Made by a program: the position numbers and the translations under genes. From Paenibacillus sp. E222 (GTDB lineage: Bacteria > Bacillota > Bacilli > Paenibacillales > Paenibacillaceae): a DNA stretch of 64,000 nt. The DNA lies in contig NZ_CP058552.1 in the NCBI RefSeq assembly GCF_013401555.1, positions 5,332,001 through 5,396,000 on the forward strand. Direction: 5' to 3'. Shown in pieces: positions 43,001 through 52,378 of the stretch (its first letter is position 1; each line of letters begins with the position of its first letter). The notes under the pieces were generated by a model. It did not search any database. It was not told the DNA's origin and saw only the letters and a program-made list of their open reading frames with translations.

Positions 43001-43049
43001 AGAAAGGCTGCTCTCCAACAAGTTAAACTTGCTGGAGAGCAGCCTTTCT
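43001..43049. terminator. Long bidirectional terminator
   Basis: Two 17-base arms (AGAAAGGCTGCTCTCCA and its complement) pair perfectly around a 15-base loop that itself contains CAAGTT/AACTTG. It serves the convergent OsmC gene and the SLH remnant. Confidence 0.9.
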
Positions 43050-43097
43050 AAAATCTTGAATTTATTTTGTTAATTTATTTTTTAATTGTTTTGATCA

Positions 43098-43460
43098 TTA
43101 TTTTGTCAATTGAATAGTTCTTTCGATGAGTGTAGCGGCTTCTGCGCGAGTTGTATTCCCTTTTGGTTTCAATGTTCCGTCAGGATAACCGTTAACAAGC
43201 CCATTGGTAATGGCCGCAGCAAGTGCTGAACAAGCCCAGCTGGATATTTCAGCACCATCGGAGAAGCTGATAGTACTATCTGAATCCGCGATCTGCGCTG
43301 CACGAACGATCATTGTCGCCATTTGCTCGCGGGTCACCAGTTCATCTGGACCAAAGGTGTTATCAATATATCCATTCACAATGCCCAGACCTGACGCAGT
43401 GGAAATTGCGTCTTGCGCCCAATGCGTCGTAGTATCCTCAAATTCGCGGCCCCTAGCTTG
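43098..43460 (-). pseudogene. S-layer homology (SLH) domain remnant
   Basis: The frame encodes two SLH repeats: THWAQDAISTASGLGIVNGY with FGPDELVTREQMATMIVRAA, and SWACSALAAAITNGLVNGYP with NTTRAEAATLIERTIQL. SLH triplets anchor surface proteins to wall polymers. No signal peptide, start codon or ribosome binding site is present, and a TAG closes the frame upstream at 43461-43463. It lies 32 bases after the GH30 stop on the same strand but in another frame. It is the C-terminal tail of a lost surface protein, perhaps a former extension of the GH30 enzyme. Confidence 0.75.
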
Positions 43461-43492
43461 CTAGATGCGGGAATCTGAATTCCTGCTATCCC

Positions 43493-45004
43493 TTAAGAAA
43501 CATTGCCATACCATTTATACGTCATGGCGGACTTGCCTGGAATGGTGACAACGAAGCTTTGGCTGCCCCATTGGATCTTTACATTTTTCGACGAACTGGA
43601 AGAGTTATAGGCAACTACCACTTTGGAACCATCCGGATTGCGGAAAGCCACATTTTTGACTTCAGATCCGGTGTTGCTGTCAATGCGGTATGCATTGGGT
43701 ACTACAAATTTACTAAAGTGACCCAGCAAATAATATTGTTTGTGATATGTCACATTATTTTCAGGAGCGTCATTACGGTTGTCCGAGTTGCGGATGGTAA
43801 TCATGCCTTTGTTCGTGTTGTTCGGTGAAAGCAATGCCGGACCGTCTTTTTGATCCAGAGCAGCATTCCAGAGAATGATCGATTTGGACCAGTTTCTTGT
43901 AATATTAATGAACTCGTTCATCATATTATCGAAACCTGAAGAGGTACCATTCTGCGGATCATTCCAGTTGCCGAAACCACCCTCCGTGAACCAAATTTCC
44001 TTGTCCGGGTGACTGTTATGCATGGAGGTCATGGTCGATCCGTCCCCACTGTCATAATGGTGGAATGCGCTGCCGGATACGTAGCTGCCCTTGCCTGCGT
44101 TCTTCAGATTCGTAATGACCTGGTTCGGGAAGTTCCAGTCCAGAAAGTTGTGGTCGAATGCAATAATCTTGGTGTTAATTCCGGCATTGCGCAGTGTTGG
44201 TCCAAGATAATCGCCGATAAAGCCCGTCTGATCCTGTACATTCATCCCCATGGAAGGATAATGGGATGGCTCGTACAATGGCTCATTTTGCAACGTAACA
44301 GCATAGATGGGTACACCTTCAGCCTGGTAGGCTTCAATGTATTTTTTGAAATAATTCGCATATGTTCCGTAGTGTTCCGCTTTCAGTTTGCCGCCGTTCA
44401 GATTGTTGGAATATTTCATCCAGGCAGGTGCACTCCATGGGGAACCCATGACTTTGATATTGGGATTCTTAGCGAGTGCCGCTTTGACCATGGGCAAAAT
44501 GTAAGCCTTATCCCGGTCGATCGTAAATTGATTGAGTGAAGTATCATTTGGCGTATCGGCATAAGTGTAGGCGGCCCAGGCAAAATCAGAACTTCCGATC
44601 GGCTGTCTCAATAAACTAAGCCCAATGCCTGTGTTACCAAACAACCTCTCCATCACTTCCGCGCGCTTATTGTTATCCAGCTTGTAGTTCATGAGCCATG
44701 CGGAAGCATCCGTTAATGAAACTCCAAATCCATCCATCTGCTGATACGTTTTGTTCTCATTTACCGTAATGGTAACATCGGCATTGCCTGAGTTGCTGCT
44801 GAAGTTTTTGGATGCAATCTTGGTAAGTCTCGCATCTGTTCTAAGTCCAACTGCTGGTTCGGAGTTGGGGTCTGAAGTTGAAATCCATACCTCCACCTGT
44901 TCACCCGCTGCATGCGCAGTCTTGGGCATATATGAACCATATGAACCCGCCGTTACCAGAAAAGTGGACAGCAACACTAAAGCACTCTTTTTCCATATCT
45001 TCAT
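43493..45004 (-). CDS. Secreted GH30 family glycosidase
   Basis: The 503-aa enzyme has a signal peptide ending near PKTAHAAG, the GH30 start YQQMDGFGVSLTDASAWLMN, acid/base E241 in LQNEPLYEPSHYPSMGM and nucleophile E341 in IWFTEGGFG, followed by the side beta-domain ending SFVVTIPGKSAMTYKWYG. GH30 enzymes of this type are glucosylceramidase-like or endo-beta-1,6-glucanases; a fungal or yeast wall glucan is a likely target but is not proven. The ATG at 45004 was chosen because GGAG lies eight bases upstream; the ATG at 45010 is too close to it. A cre site, a palindrome and an SD-like element lie upstream. Confidence 0.92.
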   Translation of the reverse strand: MKIWKKSALVLLSTFLVTAGSYGSYMPKTAHAAGEQVEVWISTSDPNSEPAVGLRTDARLTKIASKNFSSNSGNADVTITVNENKTYQQMDGFGVSLTDASAWLMNYKLDNNKRAEVMERLFGNTGIGLSLLRQPIGSSDFAWAAYTYADTPNDTSLNQFTIDRDKAYILPMVKAALAKNPNIKVMGSPWSAPAWMKYSNNLNGGKLKAEHYGTYANYFKKYIEAYQAEGVPIYAVTLQNEPLYEPSHYPSMGMNVQDQTGFIGDYLGPTLRNAGINTKIIAFDHNFLDWNFPNQVITNLKNAGKGSYVSGSAFHHYDSGDGSTMTSMHNSHPDKEIWFTEGGFGNWNDPQNGTSSGFDNMMNEFINITRNWSKSIILWNAALDQKDGPALLSPNNTNKGMITIRNSDNRNDAPENNVTYHKQYYLLGHFSKFVVPNAYRIDSNTGSEVKNVAFRNPDGSKVVVAYNSSSSSKNVKIQWGSQSFVVTIPGKSAMTYKWYGNVS

Positions 45005-45058
45005 CAACATATCTCCTTTAATTTGTTATAATTTGAGCTGCCAAATATTGAATACTAC

Positions 45059-45080
45059 AAAATGAAATCGATTTCATTTT
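45059..45080. promoter_or_regulatory. 22-bp perfect palindrome upstream of GH30 (LacI-type operator candidate)
   Basis: A perfect palindrome with core TGAAATCGATTTCA and AAAA/TTTT flanks lies in the 5' region of the GH30 transcript, 55 bases before its start. The centre CG and TGAAA arms resemble LacI/GalR-family operators. No LacI gene is in the window. Confidence 0.5.
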
Positions 45081-45126
45081 CAAAAGCATAAAGTCCATTT
45101 TTCAGTTATTGCATGTTGTTGTACTA

Positions 45127-45139
45127 CCACCTCCTTTTT
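45127..45139 (-). promoter_or_regulatory. Shine-Dalgarno-like element in the GH30 leader with no ORF after it
   Basis: Minus strand AAAAAGGAGGTGG is a near-perfect ribosome binding sequence about 125 bases before the GH30 start, followed only by ATG-CAA-TAA. It resembles STAB-SD elements that protect mRNA 5' ends by binding 30S ribosomes. This function is inferred. Confidence 0.4.
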
Positions 45140-45173
45140 GAAGGGTATCGGAGAAAGATATAGATCAAAATCT

Positions 45174-45187
45174 TGTAAGCGTTAACA
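45174..45187. promoter_or_regulatory. Consensus cre site (CcpA) upstream of GH30
   Basis: TGTAAGCGTTAACA matches TGWAARCGYTWNCW at every position. It overlaps the probable -35 area of a weak minus-strand promoter (TTAACG, 17 bases, TATATC), which fits catabolite repression of the GH30 gene. The divergent hopene cyclase gene starts 160 bases away. Confidence 0.75.
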
Positions 45188-45307
45188 AAGATATTTATAC
45201 ACTTTATTGGAAATAATTTCAACAGTAAAATTCATTTTTTTATTAAAATTATAGAGAACCCCTGAATAGACTGCTCCTTCTGCTCCTCATTTCCCTTGGT
45301 CTACCAT

Positions 45308-45316
45308 CATATAATA
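45308..45316 (+). promoter_or_regulatory. Possible sigma-K -10 element before the cyclase gene
   Basis: CATATAATA fits the sigma-K -10 CATAnnnTA, 33 bases before the cyclase ATG. It can also be read as a sigma-A TATAAT, but no good -35 is present. B. subtilis sqhC is known to be a sporulation gene. Weak evidence. Confidence 0.3.
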
Positions 45317-45348
45317 CAAAAATGACGTACTCTGGAGGTATCCCTGGA

Positions 45349-47244
45349 ATGAGCCATGTACTGAGCACAATAGATAAGGAAATAAGTCGGATGACGACTT
45401 CCTTGCTACAACAGCAGCGACAAGACGGCTCCTGGCATTTTTGTTTTGAGAACGGTACGGTTATTGATGCTTATGTCATCATTCTCTTTCGGATATTGGA
45501 AGTCCCGAATGAAGCGCTGATCCGGGAATTGCATGATCGTATCCTTAACGAACAGCAACAGGATGGATGCTGGAGATTGTACGCCGATGAAGAGGATGGA
45601 AATTTATCCGCATCGGTTGAAGCCTACTACGCCCTGCTTTACTCCGGATACAGCCAGAGTACGGACGAGCCAATCCAGCGGGCCAAAAAATATATTCAGT
45701 CCAAAGGAGGTATTGGAAAAGTTACGAGCATTTTGACCAAAGCCATACTTGCCGCTACCGGACAAATGAAATGGCCTTTATCTATCTCTATGATCCCGCT
45801 GGAGATACTGATGTTCCCTATCTATTTTCCCATCAACTATTTTGAATTTTCCGGTTATTCCAGAGTTCACCTCACTCCCATGCTCATTATGGCAGACTTA
45901 CGTTTCGCCCTTGCAGCCCCCCATGCCCCCGATCTGTCTGATCTGACCGACTTACGAAATGTTGCAGATGAGCCAACTGCTCGCGGATATCAGGAAATGC
46001 AGGACGACATTCTAAGCGGGAGAAGCCGACTGCTTGGTAACCCTCGCCACATCCACAACACTGCAAGAACGAAGGCGGAACAGTTCATGATAGAGCGGAT
46101 TGAATCGGATGGCACATTATACAGCTACGCTAGCAGTACAATTCTCATGATCTTTGCCCTATTGGCCCTAAAATACGATAAGCAGCATCCCCTGATCACA
46201 AAAGCCATAACAGGACTCACGGCAATGCAGTGCCGTTCTTCTGGAGGCAAAACAACGATTCAAAACTCCCCATCTACCGTGTGGGATACGGCCTTAATCA
46301 CCTACGCATTGCAGGAGGCTTGTCTTACCGATGACCATTACGCTATTCAACTCGCGGCCTCCTATTTGCTCTCCCGTCAGCAAGATAAAACAGCCGATTG
46401 GAGCATCCATAATCCGAATACAGTCCCTGGAGGATGGGGATTTTCGGAGTCGAATACAATCAACCCAGACGTAGATGATACAACAGCAGCTTTACGGGCT
46501 ATCCGAAGCTTGTCCACTACTCTTCCAACGTTTCAGGAATCCTGGAATCGCGGACTGAATTGGGTTCTGTCCATGCAAAATAAAGATGGCGGCTGGCCGG
46601 CATTCGAAAAAAATACGAACAAGGAGATGCTCACCTGGCTCGCCATCGACGGTGCCAAATCTGCGGCCACAGACCCTTCAGAGGCTGACCTGACAGGACG
46701 TACTCTAGAGTATCTCGGAAACTTTGCCGGGCTTGACACCAGGCATGAATGGATCAATCGTGGAACTACATGGCTCATTCGAAACCAGGAGAAGGATGGC
46801 TCATGGTATGGAAGATGGGGCGTATGTTATATCTACGGTACCTGGGCAGCATTAACCGGTCTTATGGCCGTTGGGCTGCCTGCAAGCCATGATACAGTGC
46901 AAAAAGGAGCGCAGTGGCTCTTAAGCATCCAGAACTCCGACGGTGGCTGGGGAGAATCCTGTCAAAGTGACCGACTCCTTCACTATGTGCCATTAGGGGA
47001 AAGTACCCCTTCTCAGACCGCTTGGGCACTTGACGCACTAATTGCAGTCCAACCCAAACCTACACCTGAGATGAATCAAGGTATTCTAAGGCTTATTGCA
47101 TCAATGTACGAGAACGATTGGAGAACCACTTATCCAACAGGAGCTGGTCTGCCCGGGAACTTTTATTCCCATTATCACAGCTATACATATATTTGGCCTC
47201 TTCTCACATTAAGTCACTACAGAAGTAAATATGGGGCATCTTGA
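45349..47244 (+). CDS. sqhC: Squalene-hopene cyclase/sporulenol synthase-type terpene cyclase
   Basis: The 631-aa class II terpene cyclase has the catalytic DVDD acid motif (374-377, in INPDVDDTTAAL) and several QW repeats (QQQRQDGSW, QQQDGCW, MQNKDGGWPAF, NQEKDGSWYGRWG, IQNSDGGW). It cyclises linear isoprenoids: squalene to hopanoids, or tetraprenyl-curcumene to sporulenol in Bacillus. Length is normal. The ATG at 45349 was chosen because GGAGG lies 10 bases upstream. No squalene synthase or desaturase genes are adjacent, so the substrate is open. Confidence 0.93.
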   Translation: MSHVLSTIDKEISRMTTSLLQQQRQDGSWHFCFENGTVIDAYVIILFRILEVPNEALIRELHDRILNEQQQDGCWRLYADEEDGNLSASVEAYYALLYSGYSQSTDEPIQRAKKYIQSKGGIGKVTSILTKAILAATGQMKWPLSISMIPLEILMFPIYFPINYFEFSGYSRVHLTPMLIMADLRFALAAPHAPDLSDLTDLRNVADEPTARGYQEMQDDILSGRSRLLGNPRHIHNTARTKAEQFMIERIESDGTLYSYASSTILMIFALLALKYDKQHPLITKAITGLTAMQCRSSGGKTTIQNSPSTVWDTALITYALQEACLTDDHYAIQLAASYLLSRQQDKTADWSIHNPNTVPGGWGFSESNTINPDVDDTTAALRAIRSLSTTLPTFQESWNRGLNWVLSMQNKDGGWPAFEKNTNKEMLTWLAIDGAKSAATDPSEADLTGRTLEYLGNFAGLDTRHEWINRGTTWLIRNQEKDGSWYGRWGVCYIYGTWAALTGLMAVGLPASHDTVQKGAQWLLSIQNSDGGWGESCQSDRLLHYVPLGESTPSQTAWALDALIAVQPKPTPEMNQGILRLIASMYENDWRTTYPTGAGLPGNFYSHYHSYTYIWPLLTLSHYRSKYGAS

Positions 47245-47323
47245 AAACTTACTTTGCGCGGCTATTTTTTCAATATTTCAGATCCGGATCAATGTTCACC
47301 CATACTTCATCAAAGTAACCTAA

Positions 47324-47353
47324 AAAACAGGGAACTCTTAGAGCTCCCTGTTT
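47324..47353. terminator. Bidirectional terminator between the cyclase and GH87 genes
   Basis: AAACAGGGAGCTC pairs with GAGTTCCCTGTTT around a 3-base loop, with T tracts on both sides. Confidence 0.85.
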
Positions 47354-47367
47354 CTGTTTGAAATAAT

Positions 47368-50300
47368 TTATTGAATGATCAAATTAAAGCCATTTTGAAT
47401 CTGATTCACATTAGGGTTGGCAATGTTGCTTGTTGTCAGATTATTGAATGTGGCAGAACCATTACCCGTATAGGTGTAAATTGCTGCACCTTTATGCGGA
47501 GTTGTGAACCTAGATGTCTCAATTCCGTCCAGACCAGTACCATTAATGTTGATGTTATTAAACACAATGTTCTGGAAACCGCCGCCGTATCCGAATTGAA
47601 CGGCACTGCGCTGCGTGTTGAGTATATCAATATTGGTAAACGTTACGTTCTTGATGGAATCGTTGGAAGCTTCGAGATCAATAGCTCCGCGTTCACCATT
47701 GTACAGATCTTTACTTGTGCCGCTGTTAATGATCGTTGTATCGGAGAACAGAATACCTGTGTTATTTTGGAAATGGTATCCAGGGAAAACAGTGTTCATC
47801 CGGATCGCCGAACCGCCAACCGTGTCAACAATCAGGTTGTTGGTTGCCTTATGTCCGCTGCCACCAAAGAATGCAATGCCTGCTGCGCGCCAGTTATTCT
47901 CAATCGTGTTGAACGAGAATGTATTGTTCACACCGGCAGGCGCACCATTCACGTTGCTGGTCCATACGGCCAGACCATCATCACCATTGTTGCGGACGCT
48001 GCTGTTGCGTACAGTCGAATTGCTCGTGCCTTGGGCAAAGTTGACACCGTCGGCAAGGTTGTTCCGAATACGACTGTTCTCGATCACAAGGCCATCGGCA
48101 ATGATTGCAGGAGTGTGGGCGTAATCCCCTACCCAGAAACCACATTCAAAGTGCTCGACCCATACGTTGCTGACCTTTGAATTTTTACCAAAATTGTCCA
48201 TAAAGCCTTTGTAAACTGCATTCTCGTTATAGCGCGAACGCAGCATGGAATTCATATAAATATTGCTGAAATCCAGCTTGCCCTGCACACGGAAAGAAAT
48301 CCCGCCTGAGGCTGCATTAGGGTTGGTAAATTGAATGTTCGTATGCCAGATGCCTGCACCTACAACGGTGAGGTTGTTAATCATATTTGTCGGCGTACCA
48401 ATTTTCCACATATTGCCCAGATGGAACGTGCCCTCAGGGATATATAGAGTCTTGCCTGTGGATACCGCGGATTGGACTGCCGCTTCGAATGCGGCAAGGT
48501 CATCTTTTCCATCATTTGCAATCGCACCGAAATCGGTTACAGAGACGGAGTTAGCCGGGCGCGGGATTACCGCTTGAACGGGTTCGATTTCGAGGAAATC
48601 CACACCGTATTCCAGGTTATCTCCATTGTTTTTCTGAATACGAATGGTGTCTCCAGCTTTTAGAGGTGTATCCAGTTTCCAGTGCACTTCATCAAAACGG
48701 AACAACGGACGTCCTGCACTTTGCGTATCCCCCGGATGATCACTGGAGAAGTACTGCCAATTGTAGTAGGAGGTCAAAGGAACCGTTTTGGCCTTGGTCC
48801 CGTTAACATAGACGTCAAGTGCGCCGTTAAGACCCATGCCATCTGTGGAATCCGGCATCGTGAATCGCATGGTTACACCTGCGCCTCCCTCCCCTTGTCT
48901 AACCGTCCATTGTGCATAGGAACCGTTGGAAGGAAGAGCGATATAGCGCTGGCCAGAGGCTTCCGAAGCCGTCAGAGCCTGATCAAAGGTCGGTGCGGAT
49001 TTCAATGCGGCACTGCCACCACGTGTAGCATCATCCGTATCATACCGGGTATAAGGCATGCTTGCACCACGGGCTGAATATACGTTCAAACTTGTTGTAG
49101 CGACGTTATTCGTTTGTTTGACCGGAGCTTCATTGTTGTCCACTGCTACGGTAGTTGTCACATTGTAGTTACCGGTTGCAGCATTCCAGGTACCTACATT
49201 GACATTGACCGAAGCTCCGGGTGCCAATGTACCGGTATAGGAACCACTATACGTCTGAAGCGTTGCTCCGGCAGCATTCTTGAGAACCACTGTAACTCCG
49301 TGTGTACCACCTGCGGAGGCCATGTTGCCTTGATTTTTCAAATTAACTGTAAATGTTACTGTACTGTTTGCTGTAGGGGTTCCTGGACTCCAAGAAACCG
49401 TGCCTACCAGATCAGAACTTGTAATCGGTGCAACCACCAAAGAAGAGGTGTGTGTGTAACTGTTGTTTCCTTCATTCTCTTCGATGATCTGGTTATTCTC
49501 ATCTACCTTGGCACTGAGCGTATATGATGCAGCTGCTTTATTGCCAGCATTAAGCGAGACCGTAGTCGAAGCCCCTGCTTGCAAAGCAGCTACAGGTGAG
49601 GAACCCGCCAGTTCGTTGTTCAGATAGAAGTTGACGCTTGAAGCTGGAGAAGCGGCAGAACCAATGTTTTTGACGATAGCATTAAGGGTGACGGCATTGT
49701 TCTCCACTGGAGACGATGGAGACCAGGACATACCTGTAATCGTCAGATCAGGATTGGGTGCAGGTGTACCGAATACCTGAAATTCAGCAATTTGCCCGGC
49801 AGGAGCGCCCGAGTTCGCGGTAATGTTCAATTGCAGACGTTTAACCGTTGCTGTAACGGGAATGGTCACTGTGTTACCGGAAGCCGGATTGAATGTATAT
49901 GATTGGGCGGAAACCAGATTGCTGAAGGTTGTTGTATCCTGGTTATGTCCAAGCACTTGAATAGTCTGTGTTCGGGTGCTCCAGACCGGATCCGGGTTCA
50001 GTTTAAGTACAATGGATGTAATCTGATGATTGGAGCCGAGATCCAACGTCAGTGAGCTTGGATTGCTGCCCCCTTCCCAGTACGAATTGATATTGTTATC
50101 GTTTGCATTCGCAGCTACGAAAGATAAGGTGCTGGACGATGCAGTTATCGACTTCCCGATGGCGATGTTGCTTCCCTCTGTAGGGATTGGGGGATCCACA
50201 GGATCGGGGCCAGGTAGCGTTGGTCCCTCACTGCCTGGACCGTAAATTTCAAATGTCGACAGTTGAGCTGCCGGCCACTCGGAATTGCCCGTTACGCTTA

Positions 50301-50748
50301 AGCGAACGTACCTTGTCTCAACAGCAGGAAAATCGATAGTAACCGAGTTCTCCCCCACCGATGGATTAAATACATAATCCGCAGAAGCTACGATATCTGT
50401 GAACGATGAACCGTTCGTGCTGCCTTGCACCGTTATCGTTTGGGTTCTCTTTTCCCACACTTTCGGAAGCTTCAAAACAATTTGGTCCATGGTGGTATTG
50501 GTGCCAAGGTCCACTTGAATCCATTGGGGGAACGCACTATTGGTACTTTCCCAATAGGTTGCTTGGTTATTGTCAATCACATTGGTCGGGATGTATGTTT
50601 GGTTGTACCCGCTCGCGGTCACCTGTTTGCCCTGTGCCAGGTCCGGCCTTTCGGCTGCTGATACAGGAGATGGAAATCCGACACTCAGGAATACGTTCGA
50701 GATCAGCATCGTTAATACGATTGACCACATCATGTACTTGTTGCGCAA
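47368..50748 (-). CDS. Secreted multidomain GH87 alpha-1,3-glucanase (mutanase-like)
   Basis: The 1126-aa protein has, in order: a signal peptide to about 32; two F5/8 type C discoidin domains (35-170, 193-328); two CARDB-type domains (335-438, 448-556); a carbohydrate-binding-like domain (560-735); and a right-handed beta-helix (about 738-1126) opening SVTDFGAIANDGKDD. D900 (NNLADGVNF) and D923/D924 (NNGDDGLAVW) keep the 23/24-residue spacing of the three catalytic Asp of GH87 enzymes such as Agl-KA. It probably degrades alpha-1,3-glucan of fungal walls or dental mutan. TTG at 50748 follows AGGAGG by eight bases. Confidence 0.87.
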   Translation of the reverse strand: MRNKYMMWSIVLTMLISNVFLSVGFPSPVSAAERPDLAQGKQVTASGYNQTYIPTNVIDNNQATYWESTNSAFPQWIQVDLGTNTTMDQIVLKLPKVWEKRTQTITVQGSTNGSSFTDIVASADYVFNPSVGENSVTIDFPAVETRYVRLSVTGNSEWPAAQLSTFEIYGPGSEGPTLPGPDPVDPPIPTEGSNIAIGKSITASSSTLSFVAANANDNNINSYWEGGSNPSSLTLDLGSNHQITSIVLKLNPDPVWSTRTQTIQVLGHNQDTTTFSNLVSAQSYTFNPASGNTVTIPVTATVKRLQLNITANSGAPAGQIAEFQVFGTPAPNPDLTITGMSWSPSSPVENNAVTLNAIVKNIGSAASPASSVNFYLNNELAGSSPVAALQAGASTTVSLNAGNKAAASYTLSAKVDENNQIIEENEGNNSYTHTSSLVVAPITSSDLVGTVSWSPGTPTANSTVTFTVNLKNQGNMASAGGTHGVTVVLKNAAGATLQTYSGSYTGTLAPGASVNVNVGTWNAATGNYNVTTTVAVDNNEAPVKQTNNVATTSLNVYSARGASMPYTRYDTDDATRGGSAALKSAPTFDQALTASEASGQRYIALPSNGSYAQWTVRQGEGGAGVTMRFTMPDSTDGMGLNGALDVYVNGTKAKTVPLTSYYNWQYFSSDHPGDTQSAGRPLFRFDEVHWKLDTPLKAGDTIRIQKNNGDNLEYGVDFLEIEPVQAVIPRPANSVSVTDFGAIANDGKDDLAAFEAAVQSAVSTGKTLYIPEGTFHLGNMWKIGTPTNMINNLTVVGAGIWHTNIQFTNPNAASGGISFRVQGKLDFSNIYMNSMLRSRYNENAVYKGFMDNFGKNSKVSNVWVEHFECGFWVGDYAHTPAIIADGLVIENSRIRNNLADGVNFAQGTSNSTVRNSSVRNNGDDGLAVWTSNVNGAPAGVNNTFSFNTIENNWRAAGIAFFGGSGHKATNNLIVDTVGGSAIRMNTVFPGYHFQNNTGILFSDTTIINSGTSKDLYNGERGAIDLEASNDSIKNVTFTNIDILNTQRSAVQFGYGGGFQNIVFNNININGTGLDGIETSRFTTPHKGAAIYTYTGNGSATFNNLTTSNIANPNVNQIQNGFNLIIQ

Positions 50749-51240
50749 ATTCAATTCCTCCTCAGGTTATTAGCAAAATGGTTTTTCAATGAAAATGGAC
50801 GGTTGATCTGCCTCATTCTTTCGCTGCGCCGATCATCACCCCCTTATCAAAGTACAAGACAAAAAAATAGCAAAGGCATACAACAAGGCTTGCGAAACCG
50901 AAATGCGTAACCGCCACTTAACTTGGGGAGTTTTTTGGAGAGCTGATCTATTTTACCGCTTTCTTTTGTCATTTCTGGAATAAATTTATTATAAACCGCT
51001 TTCATTTCTCCTTATCGGACTCCTAGAGACGGTATTCGGACTTCTGATGTTCCTTTTTGGATGTTTTCGAGCAGCCTTGAGGCTTGCGAGCAGAAAGTAC
51101 ATCGTTATCCAGACTTTCCTGTGTGCATTCCAGACTTTTGAACCAAAAGAGGAAAAAATTTATATTTTTTCAAGTGATGGATTTATACTATTCCTTTTGT
51201 GTTCGTTCTGGATCTGATGACCATCACCTCTCGAACAACA
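50749..51240. other. Long upstream region of the GH87 gene with spaced direct repeats
   Basis: There is no gene here. Two exact copies of ACCGCTTTC (50955-50963 and 50995-51003) lie 40 bp apart, about four helical turns. The second overlaps a minus-strand TATAAT (about 50988-50993) that lacks a good -35, and read on the minus strand TGAAAGCGGTTTAT is a weak cre match (12 of 14). The layout fits an activator or CcpA-type control of the GH87 gene. The leader would be over 230 bases long. Confidence 0.45.
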
Positions 51241-51282
51241 AAAAGCACACATTGATCCACTAAGGGCCACTGCGTGCTTTTT
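51241..51282. terminator. Terminator downstream of the YeiH-like gene
   Basis: AAAAGCAC pairs with GTGCTTTT around a longer loop, with T tracts on both strands. It lies about 40 bases past the stop. Confidence 0.7.
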
Positions 51283-51322
51283 ATTAACGTTATGAAGGGA
51301 ATACCTAGGTTTAAGCACATTC

Positions 51323-52378
51323 CTAGTTCAGGCCAAAGCCACGAACAAGCATGAATCCGAGAATGGACAACACCATAGATCCCAGCAGTCCTGCCAAAAA
51401 AGGTTTCTTGCCCAGACGACGGAAGGTTGCAATATCCACACCCAACCCCAATCCAGCCATGGCCATCGCGAGCAGCATATAGGAGACAACCAGAAGTCCT
51501 GAGATCATCTCTTGCGGAATAATACCCAGCGTGTTTAACCCACTCATAGCCAGAAAACCGAAAATGAACCAGGGTACTGGCAATTCACGCCACCGGATTC
51601 CTTTAGATGATTTTTGCTCTCCCCCACGCGCCTGTCGTCCACTCCACAAGCCGATGATCAACGCAATGGGCACCAGCATGCTGACCCGAGTTAGTTTCAC
51701 GATGACTGCCATATCCAGTGCTGTTTGCCCTCCAGGTGCAGCCCCAGCAATGACATGTGCCACTTCATGAAGCGTGGCGCCTGTGAATATGCCATATCCA
51801 TTCGCACTTAAACCCAATACCGGGTATAGCAATGTATAGACTAGAGTGAAGATTGTGCCCAATATCGCCACCGTGGCCGCACCTACTGCTGTTTCTTCAT
51901 CTTTGGCCTTGATCTGTGGCGCAATCGCGACCACTGCCGCTGCACCGCAGATGGCTGTTCCACAAGCGGTTAGCAGCCCTATTCGTTTGTCGATCTTTAA
52001 CCACTTGCTGAGTCCGTAGACAACAAAAATCGTAACAATAACATTGATTGCCGCTAGCGCAAAGACTTTGTAGCCTGCATGGACAATATCCAGAAGGTTT
52101 AGTTTCAAACCCAGCAGGATGATGCCGAACCTTAGCAATCGTTTTCCGGAAAAGGATATTCCTGATTGAGCGTTCAGTGGAACGCCGCGCACCGCCCGGT
52201 ATAGGATACCTAGCAGAATTGCAATTACCAGTTGACCCATAATATCTAAGAGTGGTAGATAACCCAGCAGCTTGGCGATAAACGAGAGCAGTAAAGTCAG
52301 TCCGATCCCCTGCAGAAATCCCCTGTTCCTAACACCGTTTATGTTTTTAACGAATTTCAATTGTGTCTGTAAAATCAT
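51323..52378 (-). CDS. YeiH/UPF0324 family putative sulfate exporter
   Basis: The 351-aa membrane protein has about ten helices and the family signatures LLRFGIILLGLKLNL, LLTACGTAICGAAAVVAIAP and GATLHEVAHVIAGAAPGG. The family is annotated as sulfate exporter-like, but transport has rarely been measured. It is divergent from a LysR regulator, the same arrangement as E. coli yeiH-yeiE. AAGGAAGTGTGGAG precedes the ATG. Confidence 0.9.
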   Translation of the reverse strand: MILQTQLKFVKNINGVRNRGFLQGIGLTLLLSFIAKLLGYLPLLDIMGQLVIAILLGILYRAVRGVPLNAQSGISFSGKRLLRFGIILLGLKLNLLDIVHAGYKVFALAAINVIVTIFVVYGLSKWLKIDKRIGLLTACGTAICGAAAVVAIAPQIKAKDEETAVGAATVAILGTIFTLVYTLLYPVLGLSANGYGIFTGATLHEVAHVIAGAAPGGQTALDMAVIVKLTRVSMLVPIALIIGLWSGRQARGGEQKSSKGIRWRELPVPWFIFGFLAMSGLNTLGIIPQEMISGLLVVSYMLLAMAMAGLGLGVDIATFRRLGKKPFLAGLLGSMVLSILGFMLVRGFGLN

